From: G963669295 sp963669295
GTDB taxonomy: Bacteria > Bacteroidota > Bacteroidia > Flavobacteriales_D > CALLUQ01
Assembly (NCBI GenBank): GCA_963669295.1
Contig: OY769938.1
Span: 1,860,001 to 1,924,000 of the forward strand
DNA: 64,000 bases
Direction of reading: 5' to 3'
The notes beneath the pieces are model-generated. The model did not search any database, was not told the DNA's origin, and saw only the letters and a program-made list of their open reading frames with translations. How positions within the stretch are numbered: position 1 is the first letter of the stretch; every line of letters starts with the position of its first letter. Shown here one piece after another: positions 1 to 9,113 of the stretch. The position numbers and the translations under genes were made by a program.

Positions 1-330
1 TTCAGGAGTAACAACACCTTGCACCGTATCGGCAATGAAGTTGAAGTATTTAAAAAACAACAATACTCCAAGGTTGAATACCACTGCCAATGCAACCGCC
101 CACCTCTTTTTGCTGTGGTTGCTTCCACAACCATCTATCCACAAGCCAAAAACATAGTTTGCCCCAATAGAGGCCAGCATCAATGCCACATACCTGCCTT
201 CTCCCCAGGCATAAAACAATAAGCTTGCAATCAGCAAAAGGGAATTGCGCACCTTTTGGGGAGCCAATTGATGGAGCAACAATAAAAGTGGTAAAAAAGC
301 AAAAAGAAATATGGGAGAGCTAAAAACCAT
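1..330 (-). CDS. MBOAT-family O-acyltransferase, N-terminal part (cut by window edge)
   Basis: The minus strand is open from an ATG at 330 to base 1 (110 codons, no stop), so this is the N-terminus of a gene continuing outside the window. The product begins MVFSSPIFLFAFLPLLLLLH and carries hydrophobic segments with the LLLIASLLFYAWGEGRY and LLFFKYFNF motifs found at the start of AlgI-like membrane-bound O-acyltransferases. The complete MBOAT protein at 11027-12472 has the same layout (LLGSVLFYTWGAPKF, LGFFKYANF). Family members transfer acyl groups, often acetyl, to exported polysaccharides or similar acceptors. The catalytic His region lies outside the window, so the substrate cannot be judged. 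The gene starts 25 bp after the stop of the lipoprotein gene upstream on the same strand. Confidence 0.85.
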   Translation of the reverse strand, partial: MVFSSPIFLFAFLPLLLLLHQLAPQKVRNSLLLIASLLFYAWGEGRYVALMLASIGANYVFGLWIDGCGSNHSKKRWAVALAVVFNLGVLLFFKYFNFIADTVQGVVTPE

Positions 331-355
331 ATGGGCTGCGCGCGGGCTGCTTTAC

Positions 356-1123
356 TTAGTAGGTGCTAAACATATGCACGTCGATGTGTACCACTGCTTT
401 GTTGATGGCTGCGGCAAAGTTTTCTTTGAAATCGCTGTTCAACACACGCTCAGGGTCGTCGTTGGCAAAGATGCCCACCAGCCCTGTTGCACCATCTTTA
501 TACGATAAAGAAGCACTACTTTCAACCTCCAAAGGCACATTGCAAACCACCTCAGCGGTTTCCCGGTGCACTACAAACAGCCAGCCACTGAAGTAACCTG
601 TTTCAAACGACTCTTCGTCCAGCAGCTCCGGCATTGTGTTCCCGGCTTCATTTTCAGTGAAAATCACTCCTAGAAAGTCTTCGGCCAGGTACGACCCTTC
701 TAAGGGTTGTGTAGCATACTCACAGGCATGCCACAACTCAATATCATTCAGGTTTTCGGGCAGTGCCTTAAAGTGCCCATCTTTATTGTCAGTAGCATGT
801 ACCGACGACATCCAGCTCCACTCATCCCTGTCGCGTTCCCATACCGATGTTTCTTTGGTGGTATACTTTTCCAACTCCTTAAAGTACACCACATTCATAG
901 GCATGGGGTTGTTTTCATCGTAACCCGGTGCTGCACAAAACGTCATGGCATCGGCTCCCGGGTTTTTGCCAAAAGTCATTACGCTATTGTAGATGGCCGC
1001 AAGTTCCGTATACTTTTCATTCAATGCCGCTTCAAATGCAATGCGCTTATCTTCAGAAAGAGTGCTGCCACACGACCATAAAACAATGGCAAGAAACACA
1101 ATAGATAAACGATGCATTTTCAT
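356..1123 (-). CDS. Predicted lipoprotein of unknown function
   Basis: The 255-residue product starts MKMHRLSIVFLAIVLWSCGS, a lipoprotein signal peptide with a lipobox ending in Cys18, so it is probably lipid-anchored in the envelope. The rest is soluble and mixed alpha/beta with no motif I recognise. An internal Met at position 3 (start at 1117) is an equally good start. It lies between lysS (10 bp upstream) and the MBOAT gene (25 bp downstream) on the same strand and may be cotranscribed with both. I cannot assign a function. Confidence 0.75.
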   Translation of the reverse strand: MKMHRLSIVFLAIVLWSCGSTLSEDKRIAFEAALNEKYTELAAIYNSVMTFGKNPGADAMTFCAAPGYDENNPMPMNVVYFKELEKYTTKETSVWERDRDEWSWMSSVHATDNKDGHFKALPENLNDIELWHACEYATQPLEGSYLAEDFLGVIFTENEAGNTMPELLDEESFETGYFSGWLFVVHRETAEVVCNVPLEVESSASLSYKDGATGLVGIFANDDPERVLNSDFKENFAAAINKAVVHIDVHMFSTY

Positions 1124-1133
1124 CCGTCTTTTG

Positions 1134-2840
1134 TTAGTCCATGATCAAATCCACTACCAGCGCATCATCGGTTTTTGTCACCCTGGTTAAGCCGTGCTTC
1201 GCCAATCCTTTCATGGATTTGTCCCACTGCTTATTGCTTAATCCTACCTGCTCTTTCAGCGCGTGGAGGTCCATGGTCTTTTCTTTCTTCAGCGCCTCTA
1301 CAATCAATTTCTCATTGTCTGTTAGTTCAATCTTTTTTTCCTTTTTCTCGGGCCGCATTTGCGGGAAAAACAACACCTCCTGAATAGAAGCATTGTTGGT
1401 TAAAAACATAGTAAGCCGGTCAATGCCAATGCCCATTCCCGAAGTAGGTGGCATGCCATATTCCAATGCCCTTACAAAATCGTAATCGATATACATGGCT
1501 TCATCATCACCTCTATCCATCAACTTTACCTGCTCTTCAAATCGTTCCCGCTGGTCAATGGGGTCATTCAGCTCCGAATAAGCATTGGCCAATTCTTTTC
1601 CACATACCATCAGCTCAAATCGCTCTGTTAATTCAGGGTTTTCGCGATGGCGCTTACACAATGGCGACATCTCTACCGGGTAATCAATAATGTATGTTGG
1701 GTTGATGTAATGGTGCTCACATTTCTCGCCGAAAATTTCATCAATCAACTTTCCTTTGCCCATGGTGTCGTCTACTTCTATTTGCAATTGCTTGCATGCT
1801 TCCCGCAGCTCATCTTCACTCATGTTGGTAATGTCAACGCCCGTATGTTCTTTAATCGCATCGGTCATGGTTACCCGCGCATAAGGTGCTTTAAAGTCAA
1901 TCTCATGTTCTCCAAAGGTGGCCTTAGAAGTGCCATTTGCTGCTATAGCAATGTGCTCCAGCATCTTTTCAGTGAACTCCATCATCCACTTATAATCTTT
2001 GTACGACACATATATTTCCATTTGCGTAAACTCAGGATTGTGGGTTTTATCCATTCCCTCATTCCTAAAATCTTTCGCAAACTCATACACCCCATCAAAT
2101 CCACCAACAATCAATCGTTTCAAATACAATTCGTTGGCAATACGCAGGTACAACGGAACATCCAATGCGTTGTGGTGTGTAATGAACGGGCGGGCCGAAG
2201 CTCCTCCCGGGATGGCTTGAAGAATAGGTGTTTCCACCTCCAAATACCCATGGGAGTTAATGAACTCACGCATGGCGTTCATAATTCTTGTTCGCTTCTC
2301 AAACGTTTCTTTTACGCCTTTATTCACCACCAGGTCAACGTATCGTTGGCGGTACCTCAACTCAGGATCGCTAAACGCATCGTGCACATTGCCCTCATCA
2401 TCGGTTTTTACAATAGGCAACGGTCGTAGCGATTTACTCAATACCGTCAATTCCTTTACCAATACCGATTGTTCGCCTACCTGTGTAAGGAAAAGGGTTC
2501 CTTTTATTCCAACAAAGTCGCCAATGTCTAACAACTTTTTGAATACTTCATTGTACAATCCTTTATCTTCTCCCGGGCATATTTCATCGCGGTTGATGTA
2601 GATTTGTATCCGTCCTTCAGCATCTTGCAATTCGGCAAAAGATGCTTTCCCCATGATACGGCGACTCATGATTCTTCCAGCCATAATCACTTCCTTTCCT
2701 TCCACAAAATTGGCTTTCGTGGCCTGGCTTAAAGCATCTACTGGAAACAGTGCTGCAGGGTAGGGTTCAATGCCCAAAGCCCGCATCTTTTCTAACGATT
2801 CTCTTCTAACAACTTCTTGCTCTGTTAATTCGGCTATCAT
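1134..2840 (-). CDS. lysS: Lysyl-tRNA synthetase, class II
   Basis: This enzyme charges tRNA-Lys with lysine using ATP in the cytoplasm. An N-terminal OB-fold anticodon-binding domain (about residues 55-170) is followed by the class II catalytic core, with motif 2 (FRNEGMDKTHNPEFT) and motif 3 (GMGIGIDRLTM). About 70 residues follow the core, rich in Lys and ending in a winged-helix-like segment. That makes 568 residues against about 500 for E. coli LysS, but this longer form is usual in Bacteroidota. I chose the ATG at 2840 because homologues begin with the ELTEQEVVRRESL helix; an upstream in-frame ATG at 2867 would add nine residues and overlap the promoter. It is divergent from the isomerase gene at 2953. 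Confidence 0.97.
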   Translation of the reverse strand: MIAELTEQEVVRRESLEKMRALGIEPYPAALFPVDALSQATKANFVEGKEVIMAGRIMSRRIMGKASFAELQDAEGRIQIYINRDEICPGEDKGLYNEVFKKLLDIGDFVGIKGTLFLTQVGEQSVLVKELTVLSKSLRPLPIVKTDDEGNVHDAFSDPELRYRQRYVDLVVNKGVKETFEKRTRIMNAMREFINSHGYLEVETPILQAIPGGASARPFITHHNALDVPLYLRIANELYLKRLIVGGFDGVYEFAKDFRNEGMDKTHNPEFTQMEIYVSYKDYKWMMEFTEKMLEHIAIAANGTSKATFGEHEIDFKAPYARVTMTDAIKEHTGVDITNMSEDELREACKQLQIEVDDTMGKGKLIDEIFGEKCEHHYINPTYIIDYPVEMSPLCKRHRENPELTERFELMVCGKELANAYSELNDPIDQRERFEEQVKLMDRGDDEAMYIDYDFVRALEYGMPPTSGMGIGIDRLTMFLTNNASIQEVLFFPQMRPEKKEKKIELTDNEKLIVEALKKEKTMDLHALKEQVGLSNKQWDKSMKGLAKHGLTRVTKTDDALVVDLIMD

Positions 2841-2864
2841 TTCTATTGTGCTAAAAAATTTGGT

Positions 2865-2891
2865 CAAAGATATTAATTCTAGTTATCGCAA
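2865..2891 (-). promoter_or_regulatory. Candidate lysS promoter
   Basis: On the minus strand TATCTTTG (2872-2865) matches the Bacteroidota -7 consensus TAnnTTTG, with a TTG at 2891-2889 placed 16 bp upstream, close to the usual 17-23. The predicted transcript would start about 20 bases before the lysS ATG. Assigned by consensus only. Confidence 0.45.
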
Positions 2892-2916
2892 GCCTCTTTA
2901 TCCTTACGATTCCTTT

Positions 2917-2924
2917 TATTTTTG
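2917..2924 (+). promoter_or_regulatory. Candidate -7 element for the isomerase-lipB operon
   Basis: TATTTTTG matches TAnnTTTG 28 bp before the ATG at 2953. No clear TTG lies at the right distance upstream. A second near match (TAATTTTC) overlaps just downstream. Confidence 0.4.
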
Positions 2925-2952
2925 TAATTTTCGTGCCCAAATTTTAGAATGC

Positions 2953-3936
2953 ATGAATACCCTAATTGCAAATTTCTCCAAACAACTCGCAGAAGCGATA
3001 GAGATTGGGAAAAACGCCAACCTAAAACCAGGTGATCGATCCATTCATAATGTTTTGATTACAGGGCTGGGTGGTTCCGGAATCGGAGGAAGCATTGTTT
3101 CGCAACTGGTAGCACAAGAAGCTACTGTGCCCATCAATGTTAACAAAACATACTCTATTCCAGGTTACGTCAATGAACATACCCTTGTTATTGTTTCCTC
3201 TTATTCGGGCAATACAGAAGAAACATTAAGTGCTTTAAAAGAAGCATTGGCAAAAAATGCGGAAGTGGTTTGTATCACCTCAGGGGGAGAGGCATTAACC
3301 ATCGCTAAAGAGCAAAACCTGAACCACATTGTTATTCCAGGAGGAAGCCCCCCCAGGGCTGCTTTGGGGTACTCGCTTACCCAACAGTTTTACGTGTTGG
3401 CACACTATGGCATTATTCAAAACAACTTTGAGCAACCGCTCGAAGCAACCGTACAACTGCTCTCTGCCGATGAGGAAGACATTAGGATGAAGGCAAAATC
3501 AATTGCACATTCTCTTTCCGGAAAAATGCCGATCATTTATGCTACGGCACCCAACGAAGGGATTGCAGTAAGGTTCCGTCAGCAGTTGAATGAAAACTCG
3601 AAAATGTTGTGCTGGCATCATGTATTCCCCGAAATGAACCACAACGAATTGGTGGGTTGGGCCAATGGCAATGAAAATCAAGTGGTCGTAATTTTGCGCC
3701 ATGTGGATGATTACAACCGTACCCAAACCAGGATCAACATTTCGAAAGAAATCTTTGAAGAAAAAAACGCTGCCATCATAGAAATGTATTCAAAGGGAGA
3801 ATCGCCTATAGCGCGCAACCTTTACCTGATTCACTTATGCGATTGGGTATCGTATTATGTGGCTGAGCACGATGGTACCGACCCCATTGAGATTAAAGTG
3901 ATTGATTACCTGAAATCAGAATTGGCAAAACTATAA
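2953..3936 (+). CDS. Bifunctional phosphoglucose/phosphomannose isomerase (SIS family)
   Basis: It interconverts glucose-6-phosphate or mannose-6-phosphate with fructose-6-phosphate. The 327-residue product has an N-terminal SIS domain with the glycine-rich LITGLGGSGIGGSIV stretch (35-49) and the phosphosugar-binding SSYSGNTEET motif (82-91). The C-terminal bact-PGI_C half carries the signature PEMNHNELVGW. This short single-subunit form, quite unlike classical Pgi, is common in archaea and Bacteroidota. The open frame extends upstream to 2770, but that part overlaps lysS and shows no homology, so I start at the ATG 2953. It is followed after 1 bp by lipB. Confidence 0.93.
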   Translation: MNTLIANFSKQLAEAIEIGKNANLKPGDRSIHNVLITGLGGSGIGGSIVSQLVAQEATVPINVNKTYSIPGYVNEHTLVIVSSYSGNTEETLSALKEALAKNAEVVCITSGGEALTIAKEQNLNHIVIPGGSPPRAALGYSLTQQFYVLAHYGIIQNNFEQPLEATVQLLSADEEDIRMKAKSIAHSLSGKMPIIYATAPNEGIAVRFRQQLNENSKMLCWHHVFPEMNHNELVGWANGNENQVVVILRHVDDYNRTQTRINISKEIFEEKNAAIIEMYSKGESPIARNLYLIHLCDWVSYYVAEHDGTDPIEIKVIDYLKSELAKL

Positions 3937-3937
3937 C

Positions 3938-4651
3938 ATGCAGGTCCTATTTCAAGACCTTGGCCTTATTGATTACAAAGAAGCCTGGGACTACCAGGAA
4001 CGGTTGTTTAAGGCCACCATCGATCGGAAAATTGCCAACCGCAAATCCGAAACAACGGCACCTATTCCTACCGAAAGCTATTTGCTTTTTTGCGAACACC
4101 CGCATGTATATACCCTGGGCAAAAGTGGCGATGAAAAAAACTTGTTGATTGATGCCCAACAACTGAAAGAAAAGGAAGCCACGTATTACAAGATCAATCG
4201 CGGTGGAGACATTACCTATCATGGCCCGGGGCAAATTGTGGGGTACCCCATTTTCGACCTCGATCATTTTTTTACCGACATCCACCGCTACCTTCGTTAT
4301 TTAGAAGAGGCCGTTATCCTTACCTTACAAGAATATGGCATCGCTTCAGGGCGAATTGATGGGTTAACAGGCGTATGGCTGGACACCCATGACATGGAAA
4401 AAGCACGAAAAATTTGCGCACTGGGGGTAAAATGCAGCAGGTGGGTAACCATGCATGGTTTTGCCTTCAACGTAAACACCAACCTGCACTATTTTAATCA
4501 TATTGTTCCGTGCGGTATTGATGATAAAGCCGTAACTTCCATGCAGCAGGAATTGGGGCAGGCCTTGAACATTAATGAGGTGAAAACAAAGCTTAAAGAA
4601 AACCTGGCCAATATATTCGACATGGAACTGACCGACAAACAACCACTATGA
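3938..4651 (+). CDS. lipB: Octanoyltransferase LipB
   Basis: LipB moves the octanoyl group from octanoyl-ACP to the lipoyl domains of 2-oxoacid dehydrogenases and the glycine cleavage H protein, the first step of lipoate synthesis. The 237-residue product has the family motifs RGGDITYHGPGQIVGYPI (88-105), LGVKCSRWVTMHGFAFNVN (162-180, with catalytic Lys165) and PCGI (191-194, with catalytic Cys192). The usual first motif around FCEHPHVYTLGKSG is also present. It starts one base after the isomerase stop and overlaps the next gene by ATGA, so the genes are translationally coupled although metabolically unrelated. Confidence 0.96.
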   Translation: MQVLFQDLGLIDYKEAWDYQERLFKATIDRKIANRKSETTAPIPTESYLLFCEHPHVYTLGKSGDEKNLLIDAQQLKEKEATYYKINRGGDITYHGPGQIVGYPIFDLDHFFTDIHRYLRYLEEAVILTLQEYGIASGRIDGLTGVWLDTHDMEKARKICALGVKCSRWVTMHGFAFNVNTNLHYFNHIVPCGIDDKAVTSMQQELGQALNINEVKTKLKENLANIFDMELTDKQPL

Positions 4652-5808
4652 AAGCAGTGAAGAAAATATTAAAGGGCCTGTTTTGGTTCCTTGTTATTGC
4701 CAATGTTGCCATTGTTGTTACTGGCAATACGCACATGTACAAGGGGCTGGTTAACACCTATCTGGTAGGAGTATCAGGGCCGCAAATCGACGAACAAGAT
4801 ATTTTTGCCAACCGCCCTATAAAGATGGGAACCCCCAGCCCCTGGCCCAAACACAGCAATTACAACACTGGTGCTATTGGTCAGGCCAACCTGCAAGAAT
4901 TGGAGCAACTACAAACGGTTTCTTTCCTGGTTTTCCAAAATGGAGAATTGTTGTTCGAAAATTACTGGGAAGACTTTGACAAGCGCTCTATCACCAACTC
5001 TTTTTCAATGGCCAAAACGGTGGTCAGCATCTTACTGGGCATTGCCATTGAAGAGGGAAAAATTAGCTCGCTCGATCAAAAGGTAGGAGATTTCCTGCCC
5101 TCATTCAGCGAAGGGAAGAAAGCCAACATTACCCTAAAGCACCTGGTTACCATGAGCTCGGGACTCAACTGGACCGAAAGTGGTGCCAACCCTTTTTCCG
5201 ACAATGCCAAAGGGTATTATGGTAGCGACTTGCAAGGATTAATTGACGACCTTGAAGTAATTGGTGAGCCGGGAATGGAGTTTATTTATCTGAGTGGCAA
5301 CACGCAAATCTTAGGGTTTGTGCTGGAAAAAGCAACAGGAAAAAAGCTGAGCGATTATGCCAGCGAAAAGCTGTGGCAACCCCTTGGTGCTGAAAGCGAT
5401 GCCTTGTGGAACCTCGACAGTGAGGGCGGCATGGAAAAAGCCTTTTGCTGCCTTTATGCCACATCGCGCGATTATGCTCGTATCGGACAGCTGTACCTGC
5501 AAGGGGGCAAGTGGAATGGACAACAAATTATTTCGGAAGCTTATGTAACAACTTCCATTCAACCTGCAGACCTCTTTGATGTGAAAAACAACAAAGACAA
5601 TGCCCGATACGGATATTCGTGGTGGTTAGATACTTACAAAGGCATGGACATTTTTTATGCCCGCGGCATCAACGGGCAATACATCATTGTAATTCCCGAG
5701 AAAAATTCCGTAATTGTACGTGCAGGCCGCAAACGGGCTGAGAAAAACCCCAACGAACACCCCAGTGATTTCTACACCATGGTAGATGCTGCCCTTGAAA
5801 TACTTTAA
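4648..5808 (+). CDS. Serine hydrolase of the class C beta-lactamase family
   Basis: A 386-residue protein with an N-terminal membrane anchor (about residues 7-26) and a beta-lactamase/transpeptidase-like fold acting outside the inner membrane. The catalytic SxxK is S120-MA-K123 and the second motif is Y214-LSGN; the third (KTG-like) box is probably ARGINGQY near residue 343. Such proteins are usually esterases, D-amino-acid peptidases or penicillin-binding-like enzymes, and true beta-lactamase activity is unlikely without closer similarity to AmpC. The start overlaps the lipB stop by four bases. The natural substrate is unknown. Confidence 0.88.
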   Translation: MKAVKKILKGLFWFLVIANVAIVVTGNTHMYKGLVNTYLVGVSGPQIDEQDIFANRPIKMGTPSPWPKHSNYNTGAIGQANLQELEQLQTVSFLVFQNGELLFENYWEDFDKRSITNSFSMAKTVVSILLGIAIEEGKISSLDQKVGDFLPSFSEGKKANITLKHLVTMSSGLNWTESGANPFSDNAKGYYGSDLQGLIDDLEVIGEPGMEFIYLSGNTQILGFVLEKATGKKLSDYASEKLWQPLGAESDALWNLDSEGGMEKAFCCLYATSRDYARIGQLYLQGGKWNGQQIISEAYVTTSIQPADLFDVKNNKDNARYGYSWWLDTYKGMDIFYARGINGQYIIVIPEKNSVIVRAGRKRAEKNPNEHPSDFYTMVDAALEIL

Positions 5809-5853
5809 CAAGAACATCGTTTATTGAAATATTGAACAACGGACCAACTTGCT

Positions 5854-6258
5854 ATGAAGAAAGATATTGTGCCGCCAAAAGTTGAAGACATTGCCATTGC
5901 GATTGTAAAGGAGTTAAACGAGCTTAATCAAGCCGAGTGGAACGTATACCTGCTTAACTTTAAAAACGAAACCATAGAAGGCGTACTGGTATCCTCTAGA
6001 GGGTATGGAGAACATAAAGGGCAACAAGTAAAGACCACCATGCTTCGCCATTTTCTTGATACACTAGAGCCTCAAAGCTATAAAAAGGTAGAGCCCATCG
6101 ATGAAGCCGTTTTTGGGTTGGGCAACGAATATTGGGTCAGCTTTTACCTCAATAAAGTGATGTACGATAAAAAATATGTGTTTGTTGCGGGAAGCATTGC
6201 TGAAGAAAACCTCATCAACATCCCTTTTCTCGAAGCAAAAGGGGTAATGATAAAATAA
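5854..6258 (+). CDS. Conserved hypothetical protein
   Basis: A 134-residue soluble protein with no signal peptide or membrane segment. It begins MKKDIVPPKVEDIAIAIVKE and has an alternating beta-strand pattern (NVYLLNFKNETIEGVLVSSRGYG, then KYVFVAGSIAEENL). I recall similar short proteins in many Bacteroidota, but with no tested function. It lies 45 bp after the serine hydrolase and 18 bp before the exonuclease, so probably in the same transcript. Confidence 0.75.
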   Translation: MKKDIVPPKVEDIAIAIVKELNELNQAEWNVYLLNFKNETIEGVLVSSRGYGEHKGQQVKTTMLRHFLDTLEPQSYKKVEPIDEAVFGLGNEYWVSFYLNKVMYDKKYVFVAGSIAEENLINIPFLEAKGVMIK

Positions 6259-6276
6259 TGAGTAATTTGTAGTGAT

Positions 6277-6990
6277 ATGTTAGATCATACCCACCTCCGA
6301 AACATTCTGTTTATCGACATTGAAACGGTACCGTTAGCAGAGCATTATGACGATTTGGATGATGACTCTAAGCATTTCTGGAACCGCAAATCAGGCTACT
6401 TAAGAAAAGAAGAAGAAACACCTGAAGACCTCTACCCGCAGGCAGGCATCTATGCTGAATTTGGAAAGGTAATTTGTATCTCAGTAGGGTTTATGCACGA
6501 AGAAGAAGGCTGGCAACTACGCATTAAATCCATGTACGGCCACGATGAAAAAAAGGTGTTATCGGAGTTCATTGCCCTACTCAACAAGCACTACAACAGC
6601 AACCGATACTTGCTTTGTGCCCACAATGGGAAAGAGTTTGATTTCCCCTACCTATCACGACGTATCCTTATCAATAATTTAAAACTCCCGGCCTTACTTG
6701 ACGTGGCTGAGCGAAAACCTTGGGAGATTCGGCATTTGGACACTTTGAAACTTTGGAAGTTTGGCGACTATCGCAACTTCACTTCACTGCGTTTGCTGGT
6801 ACATCTCTTTAAACTACCTGTACCTACCGACGAGGTAGATGGGAGTCAAATTGCTGAGTTGTATTGGAAAAACGGTGATTTTGAAAAAATTGTTCACCAT
6901 TGCCAAACCGATGTGGTAGCAGTGGCTCAACTTATACTGAGGTTCAAAAACATGACACCACTGGAAGAAAAAAGCATTACCATCGTATAA
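6277..6990 (+). CDS. Predicted 3'-5' exonuclease (DNA polymerase B exonuclease-like, DEDD fold)
   Basis: A 237-residue RNase H-fold exonuclease of the DNA_pol_B_exo2 type, without a polymerase domain. The metal-binding DxE is D14-I-E16 in LFIDIETVP. The second acidic region is LCAHNGKEFDFPYLSRR (near 115-131), and the last is HHCQTDVVAVAQLILRF near 208-224, supplying the final Asp. It likely trims DNA or RNA 3' ends in repair or RNA turnover. It is the last gene of the plus-strand run that begins at 2953. Confidence 0.88.
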   Translation: MLDHTHLRNILFIDIETVPLAEHYDDLDDDSKHFWNRKSGYLRKEEETPEDLYPQAGIYAEFGKVICISVGFMHEEEGWQLRIKSMYGHDEKKVLSEFIALLNKHYNSNRYLLCAHNGKEFDFPYLSRRILINNLKLPALLDVAERKPWEIRHLDTLKLWKFGDYRNFTSLRLLVHLFKLPVPTDEVDGSQIAELYWKNGDFEKIVHHCQTDVVAVAQLILRFKNMTPLEEKSITIV

Positions 6991-7007
6991 AAACGACTTT
7001 TCGTGGT

Positions 7008-7015
7008 TAATTTTG
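7008..7015 (+). promoter_or_regulatory. Candidate -7 promoter element
   Basis: TAATTTTG matches TAnnTTTG 23 bp before the ATG at 7039, giving a short leader. No good TTG element is visible upstream. Confidence 0.4.
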
Positions 7016-7038
7016 TATCAACCACTAAACCCTGATTC

Positions 7039-7563
7039 ATGAACTCTGCCTTTCGACACTTTTTGTTCATCATTAGCTGCACATTGCTCCTTGTTGCTTG
7101 TGCTGGCGAAGACAATACTGAAGAACAATACTTCAACACCATCATCAAAACCGAACAAGGTCATTTTCGAGGAGTAGAAATTGGTGACTCCCTTGCTACA
7201 GTGAAAGCCGTAGACCCTGACTACCTTGTATTTGAAAGCGAAGAAGAGCTGGAATACCAAATTCCATTGGTAGAGGAAGATTCTTCCTTTTTCGACATCA
7301 ACTATTCTTTCGATGAGTTTGGTTTGTTTGAAATTCAAGTAGACATCTACCTTAGCAATCCCGATGAAACCACATTAATGTTTGAGCGGTTTAAGACGTA
7401 CTTCAACAAAAAATATGGCGAAAGCATGATGTCGGCAGGCTATACCACCTGGCTCACCCAGTCGGCACAGAAAAATAATGTAGAAGTTTCGCTGATCGAC
7501 GAAAGCACCGATTTTGGCTACAATCTGCTTTCCATTACCTTTTTCGAGCAATTTAGCGACTAA
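7039..7563 (+). CDS. Predicted lipoprotein of unknown function
   Basis: The 174-residue product starts with a lipoprotein signal peptide (MNSAFRHFLFIISCTLLLVA followed by Cys21). The mature part is acidic and contains GVEIGDSLATVKAVDPDY, which resembles the opening of small periplasmic beta-rich proteins that sample two strands around a ligand. I recognise no family. It appears to have its own promoter. Confidence 0.75.
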   Translation: MNSAFRHFLFIISCTLLLVACAGEDNTEEQYFNTIIKTEQGHFRGVEIGDSLATVKAVDPDYLVFESEEELEYQIPLVEEDSSFFDINYSFDEFGLFEIQVDIYLSNPDETTLMFERFKTYFNKKYGESMMSAGYTTWLTQSAQKNNVEVSLIDESTDFGYNLLSITFFEQFSD

Positions 7564-7671
7564 CACTTTTTCCCTTTTCTGGAGCCCGCAATTTATATTG
7601 GCAACTTTCGTTAATTAGTGTACTTTTATTCGCGTTCGTGCGAACCATTGACTAAACTGATCGCCCGCTCC

Positions 7672-8940
7672 ATGCGCTTTATAGACCGATATGCATCACC
7701 ACGTCTCGCAGCATTTGTTGTGTTTATCATGGCTTTGGCTGCCAGCTTGTTCATGCATCGGGGCGACCTTATCAACTACGTAATTTGGTACGACGCAGAA
7801 GCTTATTACCAATACCTGCCTGCTGTTTTCATCAATGGCAATATTGAACACATGGTATGGGCCGCTCCTCTAGAGAATGGCAATACCCTTAACCTTTGTC
7901 AAATGGGTGTGGCGGTGTTGCAGTTGCCCTTCTTTTTGATTGCGCATTTTATTGCAAAAATAGGCGGACTAACTGCCGATGGCTACTCACCGGTATATGC
8001 TTATTCTATTTTAATCGCCTCCTGTGTGTACGGAGCTTTAGGAGTATACCTACTTGGAAAAGTGTTGCAACAATGGTTCTCCACTACCGCCTCGTTCATT
8101 ACTGTACTCTTTGTTTACCTGGGAACCAACCTGTTTTTTTACTTTTCTTTTGAAGCAGGTATGTCGCACATTTATTCCTTTTTCTTGTTTGCGTGGTTCA
8201 TTTATTATACGCCCAAATTCTTTCAAAACCCAAGCATAAAAAGAGCTTTAATTTATGGTTTTATCATTGCCATGATTGGGCTGGTTCGGCCCAACAACCT
8301 GGTGATAGGGCTTTACGCTGTGCTTTATGGAGTAACGTCGTGGGCAAGCTTTAAAGAACGACTATCTTTTTTGTTCAGGCACCCTGTAGCCATTGGAGCC
8401 ATTGTGTTGGTTTTCGTGCTATTGTTTATTCCTCAATTGCTCTATTGGCAAGCCACTACCGGAAGTTATCTTGTATTTACCTATGGTGAAAAAGGACAAG
8501 GATTTAACTGGGGCAGCCCCGAATTGTGGAACGTGTTGTTTAGCCATCAAAATGGGTGGCTTATTTATTCGCCTATAATGGTTATCAGCCTTATTGGTTT
8601 GGCCGTTGGTGTGATTAAAAAACAAGCCAACTTCCTTGCTGTTTTACTCATTTGGTTGTTGGCCTGGTACCTCTTTGCCAGTTGGTGGAGTTGGTGGTTT
8701 GGCGGAGCTTATGGCCATCGTGCTTTTGTAGAATACTATGCCTTCTTAGCCATTCCGTTTGCTTATATCATGCACAAAGTGCCCCGAAACTTTAAAGGAT
8801 ACCTGGTACTTGGAGCCTGTTTATTTATGGCATTCATCAATGTTCGAATGTGCTTTAATTATGTTCACCCGTGGAATGGTCCCGAATGGACCTGGGACAG
8901 TTATTTGCACATTTTAAAGCAAGCCATCCTTATTTTTTAG
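7672..8940 (+). CDS. Multi-pass membrane protein, possibly a GT-C-type glycosyltransferase
   Basis: A 422-residue protein with about ten hydrophobic segments. After the first segment comes an outward loop with YDAEAYYQYLPAVFINGNIE, resembling the acidic first loop of GT-C dolichol/undecaprenyl-phosphate sugar transferases (GT39/ArnT-like). A later aromatic stretch, SWWSWWFGGAYGHRAFVEYY, recurs in Bacteroidota members of this group. It would use a lipid-linked sugar at the outer face of the inner membrane. A GTG at 7618 would add 18 polar residues; I prefer the ATG at 7672, which places the first membrane segment near the N-terminus. Family assignment is tentative. Confidence 0.7.
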   Translation: MRFIDRYASPRLAAFVVFIMALAASLFMHRGDLINYVIWYDAEAYYQYLPAVFINGNIEHMVWAAPLENGNTLNLCQMGVAVLQLPFFLIAHFIAKIGGLTADGYSPVYAYSILIASCVYGALGVYLLGKVLQQWFSTTASFITVLFVYLGTNLFFYFSFEAGMSHIYSFFLFAWFIYYTPKFFQNPSIKRALIYGFIIAMIGLVRPNNLVIGLYAVLYGVTSWASFKERLSFLFRHPVAIGAIVLVFVLLFIPQLLYWQATTGSYLVFTYGEKGQGFNWGSPELWNVLFSHQNGWLIYSPIMVISLIGLAVGVIKKQANFLAVLLIWLLAWYLFASWWSWWFGGAYGHRAFVEYYAFLAIPFAYIMHKVPRNFKGYLVLGACLFMAFINVRMCFNYVHPWNGPEWTWDSYLHILKQAILIF

Positions 8941-8943
8941 CAA

Positions 8944-8973
8944 AAGTGCTGATTATTAGCACTTAACCTTTTT
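8944..8973 (+). terminator. Rho-independent terminator
   Basis: A 7-bp perfect stem, AAGTGCT (8944-8950) with AGCACTT (8958-8964), has a 7-base loop and is followed by a short T run at 8969-8973. It lies directly behind the membrane-protein stop codon. Confidence 0.5.
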
Positions 8974-9113
8974 GCCCCTCATTTTTTAGCACTGTTTATC
9001 TGGTAATTCTCCTTGCTTATCTACGAATTTTCTGGCTTAAAATAATTTCCGTTGGTAAATATTGATAATAAACGTACTTTAGTTGGCCTTTCTGGAAAAT
9101 TAAGCTGTAGCGA

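Noticed and set aside
1647..2429. Long open frame antisense to lysS (260 codons)
   Set aside because: It mirrors a strongly conserved gene on the other strand and its product has no recognisable domain.
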